Source: Marsupella aquatica (lineage: Eukaryota > Marchantiophyta). Taken from it: DNA of 64,000 bases. Positions 1 to 10,440 of the stretch are shown piece by piece; within the stretch, counting starts at the first letter, position 1, and each line of letters starts with the position of its first letter. The notes under the pieces are model-generated. The model searched no databases and had not been told where the DNA came from. It was given only the letters and a program-made list of their open reading frames with translations. The translations under genes and the position numbers were made by a program. The DNA lies in assembly GCA_973895155.1 (NCBI GenBank), contig OZ316896.1, forward strand, positions 17,732,001 through 17,796,000. The letters are read 5' to 3'.

Positions 1-2163
1 GTCAAGACTCAATTGTACCTTTGTAAAATTTACTATTGTCTTTGTGTTAATGAAGTCGATTGTTCATGCAAGACCAAAACCGAACTCCAAGGGGTGATCG
101 ATGATGCATGGCTACTCAAGATCTTTCCAAGCAGGCTCGAGCATCACTGCACTTCTGAATGCTGCGCAGTGTGCACTTCAAGTTCACTGAACACTTTGCA
201 CAGAAGTAAATTGCTAGTCAACAGGTAACTAGAGTACTTCACAAAAATATGGATGTGTTTCTCCAGTATAGCGAATTGACCTGAGGCAATGGAGAATGTC
301 AAAAGTTCTAAGACCCAAAAGTGATTCGAATCAGAAGAAAGTTTAGGGTGGTTTACGAGACCGAGCGGAACCCGTTGAGGCGGCCTAGTACTCGGGCCCA
401 GCCTTTTGCCTTCCTTCTCACTGGACTACTGACCCTACTGTTTTGTCCCCACAAAGCGAATTCCTAAATAGTTTTCCGTTCATGCCTGGATTGGGGAGAC
501 TAGTTATTGTCAACTCTCAAATGAATCCTTCGCTACTTGAATTGAATTTGATTCTGTCTGTCTGTACTCCAGCTACGAGATGGATGTCATAATTTGAATC
601 TCAAGGTCGAACAAAAATTAAACAAAAAAAAAACTTGATTTCTTCGAGGGATAAAGCAGGCGTACTGCAAACGCAAAACGAGCCCCATCCGAGAGAGACA
701 TATACAGATGCCAACCTGTTACCAAATCAGCTTTTAGAGCACAGTCGTAAGCGTCTTGAGTTAATGCATATTACAGTAGGTAGTACTGATTCCAGCTCGC
801 AAGTGATTCCTTTAGTTGCTCGACTTAAAGTTGAGGTGGTATCTGAGGATTGATTTCTCGACGCAACTCAGTGCTCGTTTAGGAGTTGTCTACCTAGTGT
901 GTTCTTGTATCTGAACTTCACGAGGAAGGTTTCATCCCTGGTACGAATTCGTGATGCCAATCAGTAAAAAGGAATAGACAAACATTTAGGAAGAATCTCC
1001 ATGGTCAATTGCAAAAAACCATACAGTCACATCTCTGATTTTATTATATATTGAAAATTCATTTGATAGCTCTGCCTTGTTTAGACGAATCGGGACGGGT
1101 GAGCTACAAGCAAGTAGACTATCTCCGCAAATTTGCGCCGCTCCCCCTATATATGCAAAATCCAATTTTGAAGCCAAAATGCATGAAGATTGTCGGGTGC
1201 AGGCCTTCGCCGTGATTTGCTCGCGGCAGTGGCGGATTCTCGACCGATTTTCAATCCGACTCGTGCTCCAGTTCTCCCATCTGGAGCTGCAATTGCAAGC
1301 CGGGGTCGAGAGGATCAGACGACAAGTTTCGAAGGCGGAGCGCCGCGGTTTGAGCTCGCTAGCGAGCGAGAGAGCGAACCTTTACACAAAAGTACACCAG
1401 CACAATAACATGTATGTCTGCCTCATTGCACCCTCATTGCACCTGGACCGGCCTCTTTCCTTGCGTTTGTTCTCGTCAATTTGTAGTTGGAATATTGATT
1501 TTCTTTGTGGTCGACAAACTCCTCTACTGAGTGAACTCAACATCAAAGGTAGGCGTGTGTGTGTGAAAATTTGATCGATGGCCCTCCCTGCAATTGGCCT
1601 GCTCTAGTTTATCTAGTCCAACACAGCTGGCTCTCAACTTCCATTTCGTAGATCAGCAATAGAGGTGCGACCTGGCGAGATCGGTGGTTCCAGGAGATGC
1701 AAATAATATTCTTGTTGGGCGTACATTGCGCGCTGGTTGTGAGCACGCGAGACAGTTGATAACAAAGTGCTGCACCTGCGCGTCTACGGCGAACAGTTTG
1801 CCCACAACAGAGAGGAAATTAATTTTCCATACTCTTCTACACGTGATCACATCTAATTGCTTCTCTACTTCGTTGTTGATGACCATCGCAAACGTAGATA
1901 GCTTTCTTTACAATCAGATCAGGAAGCACTCGGTTACCTCATTCGACACACAGTTTGGAATCAGAGAAGTGGCTATTGTCTCCTATTTGCTGCTCGCCCT
2001 CGGTGGTATATTACTTCTTACTCGGAATTCTTCATACCGTGTGGCTCCATTGGCCATTTTATCCTCGTGGACTTTTAATTAGTGTATTCATTGTGAGCCT
2101 CGCTAGCTGAGATAGCATTTCTATCAATGTCTCCAAGCTGGTATCTTCTTTTTCTATTTCCAG
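1..2163. repeat. Segmental duplication, copy A (truncated by window edge)
   Basis: This segment matches 7,657-11,545 over nearly its full length with scattered substitutions and small indels. For example, the stretch around 60-215 matches about 7,685-7,830, and 1,060-1,430 matches about 10,580-10,960. Similarity ends close to an AG at 2,163, just before the decayed HAL3 exon. The first base of the window is already inside the repeat, so the true left end is not visible. Its GC-richer core (about 1,090-1,390) looks like a former promoter or first-exon region, because the partner copy lies directly upstream of the SHPRH gene. I see no convincing coding sequence in it. Confidence 0.85.
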
Positions 2164-2935
2164 CTGCTATCATGTTTGGAATTCTCGCTCAGAGTCTGTG
2201 CAACTGGGCAGACGTGAAGGCGATTGCTACAAAGTCCGCTTTGCATTTCATTGATAGAGTCTCTCTTCCGACCTCTCTGACCCTGTACACTGATGAAGAA
2301 GAGTGGTCCAGCTGGAGGAAGAATGGCGACGAGGTCCTCCATGGAATGGACCAATTTTTCGCTACTGCCCCTTCCTCTGCTAATACGTCAGCAACATTGA
2401 AGCTCTCTCTACCTCCTATCAAATTGTTTGTCCGAGGCCAATCCCTCCCTCAGGTTAGATTTCATTTGTACGCGTCTTTTTATCACGGTTTCGACAGACA
2501 ATGGGATGAAATTGGGGTGAATTCAAATATAGACTCAGTTGCCATTCTAACTGGTGGACAGTGTTGGACACAGACGTTTTTGGACAGACAACTGGATGAA
2601 AATTGTGTGAATTATTCAACTGCATTCTCGGCTGCCATTCAAACTGGTGGATACTATTGGACACACAGAGAGTGCCAAAGATTTAACTCATAAGGTTATA
2701 TGTCCTCCTATTGGTTCTTCGCAGGCAGAAGGTGGTCTGTGTTCGATAACCTTCAATCTTACATGCGTGGTGCGTGCATGAGACCCCCAGAAGCCATTAT
2801 TGATAGCTCCTGCAATGAACACGTTAATGTGGCCAGGACGATCCGTTCACAAGGCGTCAGTTGATCCTGCCCAAGATCGCGGTATTACTCTAATCTCCCC
2901 TATTGGAAGGAATACTTATTATGGGGCAGAGCTAA
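2164..2935 (+). pseudogene. Decayed HAL3-type phosphopantothenoylcysteine decarboxylase gene
   Basis: HAL3/PPCDC decarboxylates phosphopantothenoylcysteine in coenzyme A synthesis. Two exon-like blocks survive. Block 1 (2,164-2,453) follows a polypyrimidine-CAG acceptor and encodes family hallmarks such as ATKSALHFIDR and LYTDEEEWSSW, then APSSANT, after which the frame is lost. It ends at CAG|GTTAG. Block 2 begins after a CAG at 2,790 with KPLLIAPAMNTLMW, which contains the PxMNxxMW motif of flavin-dependent Cys decarboxylases. One or two bases later the frame shifts, because the DPFT continuation lies in another frame, and the conserved Cys loop is unrecognisable. Retained intron borders mean it arose by DNA duplication and not by retroposition. 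The N-terminal substrate-binding start is missing. A working copy presumably exists elsewhere. Confidence 0.8.
2495..2680 (+). repeat. Diverged 90-bp tandem duplication in the pseudogene intron
   Basis: Two units of about 90 bp sit side by side. Each carries an ACAGACAA-TGGATGAAA start, an ACTGGTGGA core and a TTGGACACA end, with roughly three quarters identity by eye. They lie between the two HAL3-like blocks and keep a reading frame open (2,127-2,693), which is misleading because the upper part is exon and the lower part is repeat. Confidence 0.75.
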
Positions 2936-5220
2936 AAGGCAACATTTCCGGAAGGTCGTATCGACGAGATGGGCTGTACATTTTTTCCTTGAAGAGGGAA
3001 TTCTCATCATCATTCCTTGTTGCAGCCATACTCGTGAGTCTTCATTGGATGATATGGTTCGAAAGTGCCGTTCCCGAAGAGCCTGCACAGTCCTTGATAA
3101 ACTGCCGTGTGATGACGATGTTTATTAGCGAGTTTTACTGGCCAAACTCTACCATCTCTCTATTGGTTTCTTGCTTGTCCTTCGTGCTATCATTATCTTT
3201 ACCGTTGACGTTAAGTTGATTGTTGCAATAAACTCAATTCAATATATTTCGGTTGTGGAACTACTGCAAACCCACGTACACGCATGTGGAGAGGAGAGGC
3301 ACTGGTCCATGATAAAGTTTCGCAGACGCTACTGCAATTGCATTTGCTTTAAAGGTGCAAGTTTCATCAAATATTTCAAGCATGGAAATAGTTTGACATG
3401 AGGTACATTGATGTCTCTCCGGGGTAATGATAAAAGAAACAAAAATAAGGTAGACAACGTGCATGTAAATCCGTCATAAGAAAAATGCAAGTGATCATAT
3501 TCTTTAGTCGAGATAGTTACCAACTGTAACAGACTTAAGCTTGGGTTCTCAAGCTCGCAAACCTGTACACTAAGTATTCTGCTCGAAACTGTCACATCTT
3601 GTCCTCCTCTAATACTCCTTCGAGTTGGCTGTAAACTCCATAGACCTGAAAGAAGGCGTTTCTTCAAGGTTCACGATATATGTGTCAACACCGGTGGACC
3701 TCCTGTTTTTCATCCTAGACCGTTTGGGAGATCCCCACTAGTGCAATTTGTATGGTCGCATGAAAAAGGGGTCATCGTTTCTTGACTTCTCGAGAAATGT
3801 GAACAAGTGGCATGAATCATACGCAGTGGCATGCGTTCGCGATCCTCTTCAAGGAGAACATCCTATGTGTCAGGTGGAAAGCCAATTGACTCCTAGGGCT
3901 CGCAGTGTATGACTGAGGGATTGATACGTATTACAGACGATCTTCATCTATTCTGCATATCAAGCTCCTTGCATAGGGAAAAGTCAGAATAAGTAGCTTT
4001 GGACGTATATGGACATTCCCCCTCATCTCAACTCTCGGTGTGTTAGCTTCCATTCTCCCGCATTCAGGATTGTAACGTGTTTTCACAGAGATGCCAGTTG
4101 TATGGCTTCAGACTACAGTATTGCTTGCGAGGCAGAGGTTATGCTTAACGATTAATCAGTTAGGACGGGTCCATTTCAGTCCTCGTGCAAGTCAATTATT
4201 CCTCCCTTCCATGGACTGTAGCTAATGAGAAGCCCTAGACTAGAGATACAAATTGAGACTATGCAACTGCATGCGTATCGGAAGTTGATAATAAACCGTA
4301 ATTACCGGGGCAGAGTTGCATCCTCTGTGCTTTCTAACAGACAGCCCATTTGCACCTCTTGTTGTTCTTTTAAGCATTCTGGTTTCTGTCGCTATTTGAA
4401 TCCACTCAATACAAAATTTGCCCAAAATTTTGTATATTTTTTCAATTGTACGTTTGAGATTAACGCAAGAAAATTTCATTTCTGTCGCTGGATTGTCTCA
4501 TTTTTACCCTTGTAAGTGGTGCAAATGTCTCACGAATATTTGAGATACATGTATTGCCATTTGTAGGTACCCTATAAATATAATGCAATAGACTTATCAA
4601 GAATACTCTTTAAAATAATGTGCATTGTCCTAACTCGAGCTCAACGACGTTTGATTTCTCATGGACTATCAAACTGGTGGGCCCCAGAAGTCTTCGCAAT
4701 AAAGGAAACCAGAAGCAAGCACAGTAGATCGAGGGTCAAAAAGGTGGGGCCCCAGAAGACTTTGGAGGGAAGCAAACAGCAGGAGACATGCATAATTATT
4801 GCGGATCCAGAACAGTGAAGACAGTGAAGTGATGGATCGAATGGGTGATAATTCTACTGTGGTAAGCTACAGACTCGATGATTCTGGCCAAACAAGAAAA
4901 TCGAGATTGGGGAAGCACAACAATGCTTGCCTCTCGGGCTTTGTCCCCCTCTGTGGATTGCAAATGGCAGAAACTTTATGCTAACGGCTACAAAAGTCAG
5001 CTAAAATTGAAAGGCATTAAGAAACACTCCTGTGACTCGCTAGCCATACTCCTCATTAGCAAAATTCCTGTCTATCCCATTATACAAAATCTTGGACAGG
5101 AAGGGGTGAGCTTTTTTTTTATCTTGATGTATAGTACTAGCTGTGAATGTGGGATTGAGTGAAACCCTACAGCAGCTGTCGGGAACTTTGGTTCCTCTTT
5201 GGCCAGTGAAAGAGAAAACC
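2936..5220. other. Intergenic, no gene recognised
   Basis: There are only short unrelated open frames here, and none resembles a known family. The one small structure is a diverged duplication of a GTGGGGCCCCAGAAG-type block at about 4,676 and 4,744. A short AT-rich near-palindrome lies at 4,409-4,435. Confidence 0.6.
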
Positions 5221-5227
5221 GATGGAT

Positions 5228-5575
5228 CTACTCGACTCTACTTATTCTAGGAGAATCTCATTTTAAATGAAATGCATTTGTATCACACATTACATATAAC
5301 GCTCACACACTTAAAAATTAAAGAATTGCAATCCCATGCAGGAGCAAGACCGTTTAATAATTTTAGATTGACTCTACTTAATTGAGGAGAATTTGATTCT
5401 AAATGAAATGCATTTGGATCATAGATTGTAGTCTCACACTTAAAAATTAAAGAATTGAAATCCCAGGAGCAAGATCTTTTAATTCTTTTAGATGGACTTC
5501 ATGTATCACCGAACCGCAATCCCAGGAGCAAGATCTTTAATTCTTTTAGATGGACTTCATGTATCACCGAACCTG
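5228..5575. repeat. Nested tandem repeats (about 125 bp and 58 bp)
   Basis: A unit containing TAAATGAAATGCATTTG, then CACACTTAAAAATTAAAGAATTG, then GGAGCAAGA occurs at about 5,228-5,365 and again at 5,366-5,500. Its tail (AATCCCAGGAGCAAGATC to TGTATCACCGAACC) is then repeated once more almost perfectly, at about 5,459-5,517 and 5,518-5,575. The block lies a few hundred bases upstream of the DJ-1/PfpI gene. Confidence 0.8.
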
Positions 5576-5865
5576 CGAATACTCACAGCATGCTTTACAT
5601 ACCTTGCCAAATAGTGACACTAAATTTCTCCATTCAATCTGCATAATTGATATCGAGATTGATATACTGTGCAGTAAGTTGAGACGTCCCCGAAAGTTAG
5701 CAATGCTGAAACAAATTCTGACCTACAGAGGGTTCCTCCCAACGAACCTTCTCCAGCAGGAAGCAGTGCCAGGAATTGACAGTAATAAACAACAGATCGA
5801 ACGTGGCCCTCAGGAGGCCTTGAGGTACACTTGTTCTACCCACAAGCTTCAAGAACCAGCACTAT

Positions 5866-5874
5866 CTATAAATC
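5866..5874 (+). promoter_or_regulatory. Candidate TATA box of the DJ-1/PfpI gene
   Basis: CTATAAATC stands about 115 bases before the chosen ATG and is followed by a C/T-rich leader. The spacing fits a TATA element with a leader of roughly 85 bases. The call rests on motif and position only. Confidence 0.45.
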
Positions 5875-5986
5875 CAGCCATCTCCATCTGGGATCCTCAT
5901 TGTCCTTCAATATCCCTCTTCTAGTCTACTCTTTACACGAGCAGATCAAAGCTTGCCACTTCTCTGAAAATCCGACACTCACAATC

Positions 5987-6814
5987 ATGGCACCCCCGCT
6001 ACTAATCGGCGTCATGCTTGAAGCCGTCCAGGTGAGCGACATTGCCTGCATTGACATCATCGGCAACATATCCACCGACTCGGTCAAAGCACTCGAAGAA
6101 TTCTCACCGCCCGGCTTCTCGGACATCAAGGCCAACGCCGTTGCCATGGTCTTCCACTACATTTCGTCTTCTCTCTCCCCCACCTTCGTGACCCCGTCGA
6201 TAACCATTGTGCCCACCGTGACCTACGACTCCTGCCCTCGCGACCTCGACATCCTCATCATTGGCGGCCCGCTGCCGTCGCATCGCCCGAAGGGTGCCGA
6301 CAGGTTCCTGAAAGAGGCGTTTGGTGTCGATGGCAAGGGAGAGGCAGGCAAGAGGGTGAAGACGGTCCTGACGACGTGTTCTGGGAGCATGTGGCTTGCA
6401 AGTTCCGGGGCGCTGGATGGGAAGCGCGCGACGACGAATCGTTTGGCTTTGCCAATGGCGAGGAACTTGTATCCCAAGGTGCAGTGGGTAGATCAGAGGT
6501 GGGTGGTGCACGAGGATGGAGATGGGAGGTTCTGGACGAGTGGAGGGGCGATGGCGGGTGAGTTTTGTGACTTGATGTCTGAGTCTGTTTTGCTTTTCGT
6601 GCGTGATTGTTTTTTTTTCTCGACGAGTCGAAATTGACCTTCGGAACGGGATCGAGGATGTCCAGATATCACGACTGACGTTATTTGTGTCTCTATAGGA
6701 AATGATATGGTGGCGCATTACGCGTTGCAGACTTTTAATAAGGCGATGGTGGCGTCTTCACTCGAGGAGTTGGATTTGGATCCTGATACGAGAGGACAGT
6801 ATTACCGGTCTTGA
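5987..6814 (+). CDS. DJ-1/PfpI family protein, ascomycete-like (two exons)
   Basis: This is a predicted 228-aa class I glutamine amidotransferase-like protein of the DJ-1/PfpI superfamily. Exon 1 is 5,987-6,557 and exon 2 is 6,699-6,814, with GTGAGT...TATAG borders and a matching phase. The ATG at 5,987 was chosen because fungal relatives start MAP-x-IGV and the context ACAATCATGG is good. An upstream in-frame extension to 5,831 lies over the TATA-like site. Visible motifs are IGVMLE at the start, DILIIGGPLPSHRP, the nucleophile elbow TTCSGSMWLASSG with Cys131, DGKRATTN, QRWVVHED and FWTSGGAMAG before the intron. These closely resemble ascomycete ThiJ/PfpI proteins as I remember them and are unlike the tandem-domain plant DJ-1 proteins. 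The substrate is unknown; family members include glyoxalases, isocyanide hydratases and proteases. Exon 1 is clearly more GC-rich, with C or G at third positions, than the flanking DNA, which fits horizontal transfer. There is no frame damage, so it may be functional. Confidence 0.85.
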
Positions 6815-7656
6815 GCTCCAATGCACGCGAACTCTATGGCTAGTCTTTGCTAGTTTGAGTTGAGATACCGAGTGCAACGCGAAATAGCGCATTACAGCAG
6901 CTAGCCCGAAATTCATTGTGTCGGGGGTAGTTGTATAGGCAAATGCTCATCAATAATTAGTAGTGGATTTCGTGCTTTTCACACTTCAATTTAATTCAAC
7001 GTTGTATTTTCGTCTATAATCTGCGAAGAAAAAATCATATTCTACACGTGAAAGTGAAGAGCTTGTCTTCCCGATTTTAGCGCCGCCCCAAGGGAAGAAA
7101 ACCTTACAGTTTACTTACCTGCGCAGAGCGCCTTCGCATTTTCCAAAGCCCATGCAAAAAAGTGATGATAATGGTCTCGGAGCGAGCTCCATGTTCGGTA
7201 GTTATACCATTGCTTCTAAAAACATATCTACCTTCAGTCTCTGAAATTGGCTTCGGCGAGAGGACCGGGGTCCCATTTCAAAAGGTTTCGCAAATTGGGA
7301 ATCCTTCCTATCATAATACGTAAGGTCTCTATTGAAGGTTGAATTGTTCTCACAGGAGAAGATACATTTAAATGGTGCGCGCGGAGCTGAGAGGAAGGAT
7401 GGACACAGTGGACTATGATGCCCAGTTGTCAGAAACTAAGAAACTCTACTGAGAATCCGCGTGTACGCCCGCTAATGAATCTGCTGAAAGTAGTTTTCCC
7501 TTCGAACTCAACGAATTACACAATTCCTTTATCTGCGCAGAGCCCCTAAACATTTTCACCAAACCCATCAAATTAATTAAGGCTAGGCGTTGATCAAGGT
7601 TCGATCGAGGACGTTGTTGGTTCAGACGAAGGTTCAGATGCCGTGAAGGCTTACAA
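6815..7656. other. Noncoding spacer between DJ-1/PfpI gene and duplication copy B
   Basis: I see no gene. Two diverged short blocks with the core CTGCGCAGAGC, each followed by CATTTTC and a CCCAT, occur at about 7,118-7,155 and 7,530-7,570, suggesting an old local duplication. The 3' untranslated region of the DJ-1/PfpI gene must lie at the left end. Confidence 0.5.
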
Positions 7657-9202
7657 TCAAGACTCAATGGTTGGTTGTATCTTTTCATGCAAGACCAAAA
7701 CCGAACTACGTACAAGGGGTGATGATGGCTACTCAAGATCTTCGCAAGCATGCTGGAGCATCACTGCAGTTCTAAATGCTGCTCAGTGCGCACTTCAAGT
7801 TCACTAAACACTTTCCACAGAAGTAAAAAGCTAGTTAACATGTAACTAGAGTACTTCACAAAAGTATGGATGTGTTTCTCCAATATAGCGAAGTGCCCTG
7901 AGGCAATGCAGAATGTTGAAGCTCTGACAGCCAGAAGTGATTCGAATTGAAAGAGAACAAACTTTAGGGTGGCTTACGAGACCGAGCGGAACACGTTGAG
8001 GCGGCCTAGCTACTCCAGCGATTTGCCTTCCTTCTCAGTGGACTACTGACCTCCTGTTACTACTGTTCTCTCCCAAATCACCTTTCAACGCGAATTCCTA
8101 TAATATGATTTTGCGTTATTGACTGGATTGGGAAGACTATTGATTGTCAACTCGCAAGTGATTCCTTCGCTACTCGAATTGAATTTGACTCTGTCTGTCT
8201 GTACTCCAGCAACGAGACGGATGCCATACTTCGAATCTCAAGGTCGAACAGAAACTATAAAAAAACCATTTGATTTCTGGATAAAGCACACTGCAAACGC
8301 AAAACGAGACCCTTCCGAGAGAGCGACATACAGATGCCAATCTGGACGAGAACTTGTTACCAGATCAGCTTTAGAGCGAACTACTGATTCCAGCTCGCAA
8401 GTGATTCTTTCAGTTGCTCTCGACTTAAAGTTGAGGTGGTAATTGAGGTTCGATTTCTCGACGCACCTCAGTGCTCGTTTAGGAATTGTCTACTTATTGT
8501 TGTGTTCTTTGTATCTGAACTTCACGAGAAAGGGTTCATTCTTGGAACCAATTCGGATGTCACGCAGTAAAAGGAATAAAAGAACGTTGTCACGCACTAA
8601 AATGGAATATAAGAACATTTGGGAAGAAATCTCCTTGGTCAATTAGAGAAAAACATATCCGTCCTGATTATATAGAAATTCAGATTACTAACCAAAATTT
8701 TGTAAAAATACAAAATATTCATATATGATTTTTATAAAGTAGAATAAATCCAACCTCAATTACCTAACTTAAAGCTGGGATAGACACAAACGTTTGAGAA
8801 AAAACCCCGATAGACAAACACAACCTGGATGAACACAAAACAAACTTAAGATTGTGCTTGTATAACATGCTTTTCACTTGTGCTCCAATGGTGACCTTAA
8901 GGAGCTGTCGGACCAGGAGCAGGAGGTTTTTGGTTGTTCCTTCCCATAGTCTATCCAGGCACCTCAACTTGATATCTAAAAAGTTAACTAAATTAATTCC
9001 CAGGAAAAAGGGAACCTTAAAAATGTAGAAATCCTCATCATTTCAGACCAAGGGATGACTCCAAAATTTGTGTTAGTGCAACTAAATTTAGGAGTCAGTG
9101 GTGGCCATACTCCCCACTATTAGCTCCACCCACATTTTCTTTCCTAAAACAATCCAATGGCTTCAATAGGGAGTGTCAAACAAGAAACCATAACCTAGAT
9201 AC

Positions 9203-9229
9203 AGCCATAAAATAAATTATTTTATGGCT
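9203..9229. repeat. Perfect 13-bp palindrome with a 1-base centre
   Basis: AGCCATAAAATAA, then A, then its exact reverse complement. It may be a hairpin or the fused ends of a small element. Confidence 0.7.
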
Positions 9230-9740
9230 AGGATGTAAGGAGTTGCACCCTCCTTAAATACGAACCCCATAGAATTTTATATCTAAGAAGTTTCAGCCCA
9301 TAATATAACTTTGCTTACGCCCAAATGCTCGTTACTACTTCTCTATCCCTGGTTGACTAACAGCGTTGACGGCAAACTCATCCCATCACAGGGCACAATC
9401 CAAAATTTGGAACTGTTCACTCAGGATGGTGGGCATTGTCTACTAGTTTGTAATTCCTGTCCAGAAGAAAGGTTACCAGTGTGTAACTGTTTCTACTAGA
9501 TGTTACCATTTCCATAAAGCATGTTCATTATAGCATGTTCTTTCTAAGACACAGCTATTTTAATTTATTTTAACTTATCGGAAAAAATTTCCATAACCCT
9601 GTGCCCGGAAAAATCTTAATCCAAAGTCTTACTCTTTAATATTTTTTCCAGATTGGTATATATTACTAGCCTCTAACCCCGTGAGTAGAAAATTAAGGGG
9701 GTCCAGCAATCTACCTGGGTGATAGCTAAGCAAAGTGGAC

Positions 9741-9799
9741 TTCAATTATTATTATTTTATTTTATTTTATTTTTATTTATTTATTTTGGGGGGGGGGGG
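9741..9799. repeat. AT-rich simple repeat followed by poly-G
   Basis: A run of ATT/ATTTT/TTTA units is followed directly by about 14 consecutive G. This abrupt low-complexity junction may be an imprecise region of the assembly. Confidence 0.8.
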
Positions 9800-10202
9800 T
9801 GAAAGTGCTCTTAAGGTGTCTGCCATGCCTATTTTTCTGGATATAATAAGTTTTCCCTCTTCTCTAAACCCTTCCCTCATTTAAAGAAGACACCTGTCTG
9901 CCTAGCATATCTCTCATTCTCACTTCTCCAGCGTACAGTAGTCTATCTCTAAGTGCACACTCCCACAAAGAAGTATCCAGTTTGCATTTCAAGCTGATTT
10001 ACACTACGTGATAAGTGCAAAATATGGGAATTGTGCATTTCTCAATAAGAGCTACTGTGTCTCCATTTGCAATGGGCCCCTCTATCAGTGAGACATTCTC
10101 ATGACTCCCACTCTAAATTGTATCATTATCACTACCCTAAACCTGATCCCCTACCCCATAAGTGCAATTTCTACTCTATGTAAAATGTCTACACTCAATA
10201 AT

Positions 10203-10440
10203 CAGTGTAAGAGCATTGTCTTTACCGATAGGCACTATTCTACATTTACAGAGGGTTTGCACTTATACAATTGTGGTTTAGTGTAATTTTTTGGCCATTT
10301 TGCACTTTTAAAAAACTAAACAGTGTAAGTCGAGAGCATTGTGCCCTCACCAATAGGCACTCTTGTACATTTAGAGACGGTTTTCACTTATAGGACTGTT
10401 GTTTGTTGTAATTTTTTGGCCTCTTTGCACTTTTAAAAAT
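10203..10440 (+). repeat. 118-bp tandem duplication
   Basis: Two units start CAGTGTAAG at 10,203 and 10,321. Both contain GAGCATTGT, ATAGGCACT, TACATTTA and a TTTTTTGGCC-TTTGCACTTTTAAAAA tail. Pieces of the same motifs (GTGCACTTA, TTTTCACTTATGG) recur to 10,550. Confidence 0.85.

Noticed and set aside
1077-1574. 165-codon open frame in duplication copy A
   Set aside because: The partner copy at 10,590-11,100 breaks the frame with indels, and substitutions do not favour silent changes. It looks like GC-rich leader DNA.
6104-6718. 204-codon minus-strand frame over the DJ-1/PfpI gene
   Set aside because: It is a shadow of the GC-rich plus-strand coding sequence; the plus strand carries the conserved motifs.
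7590-7660. Possible tRNA-like GGTTCGATC stretch
   Set aside because: The arms of a cloverleaf could not be paired. No tRNA gene is supported anywhere in the window.
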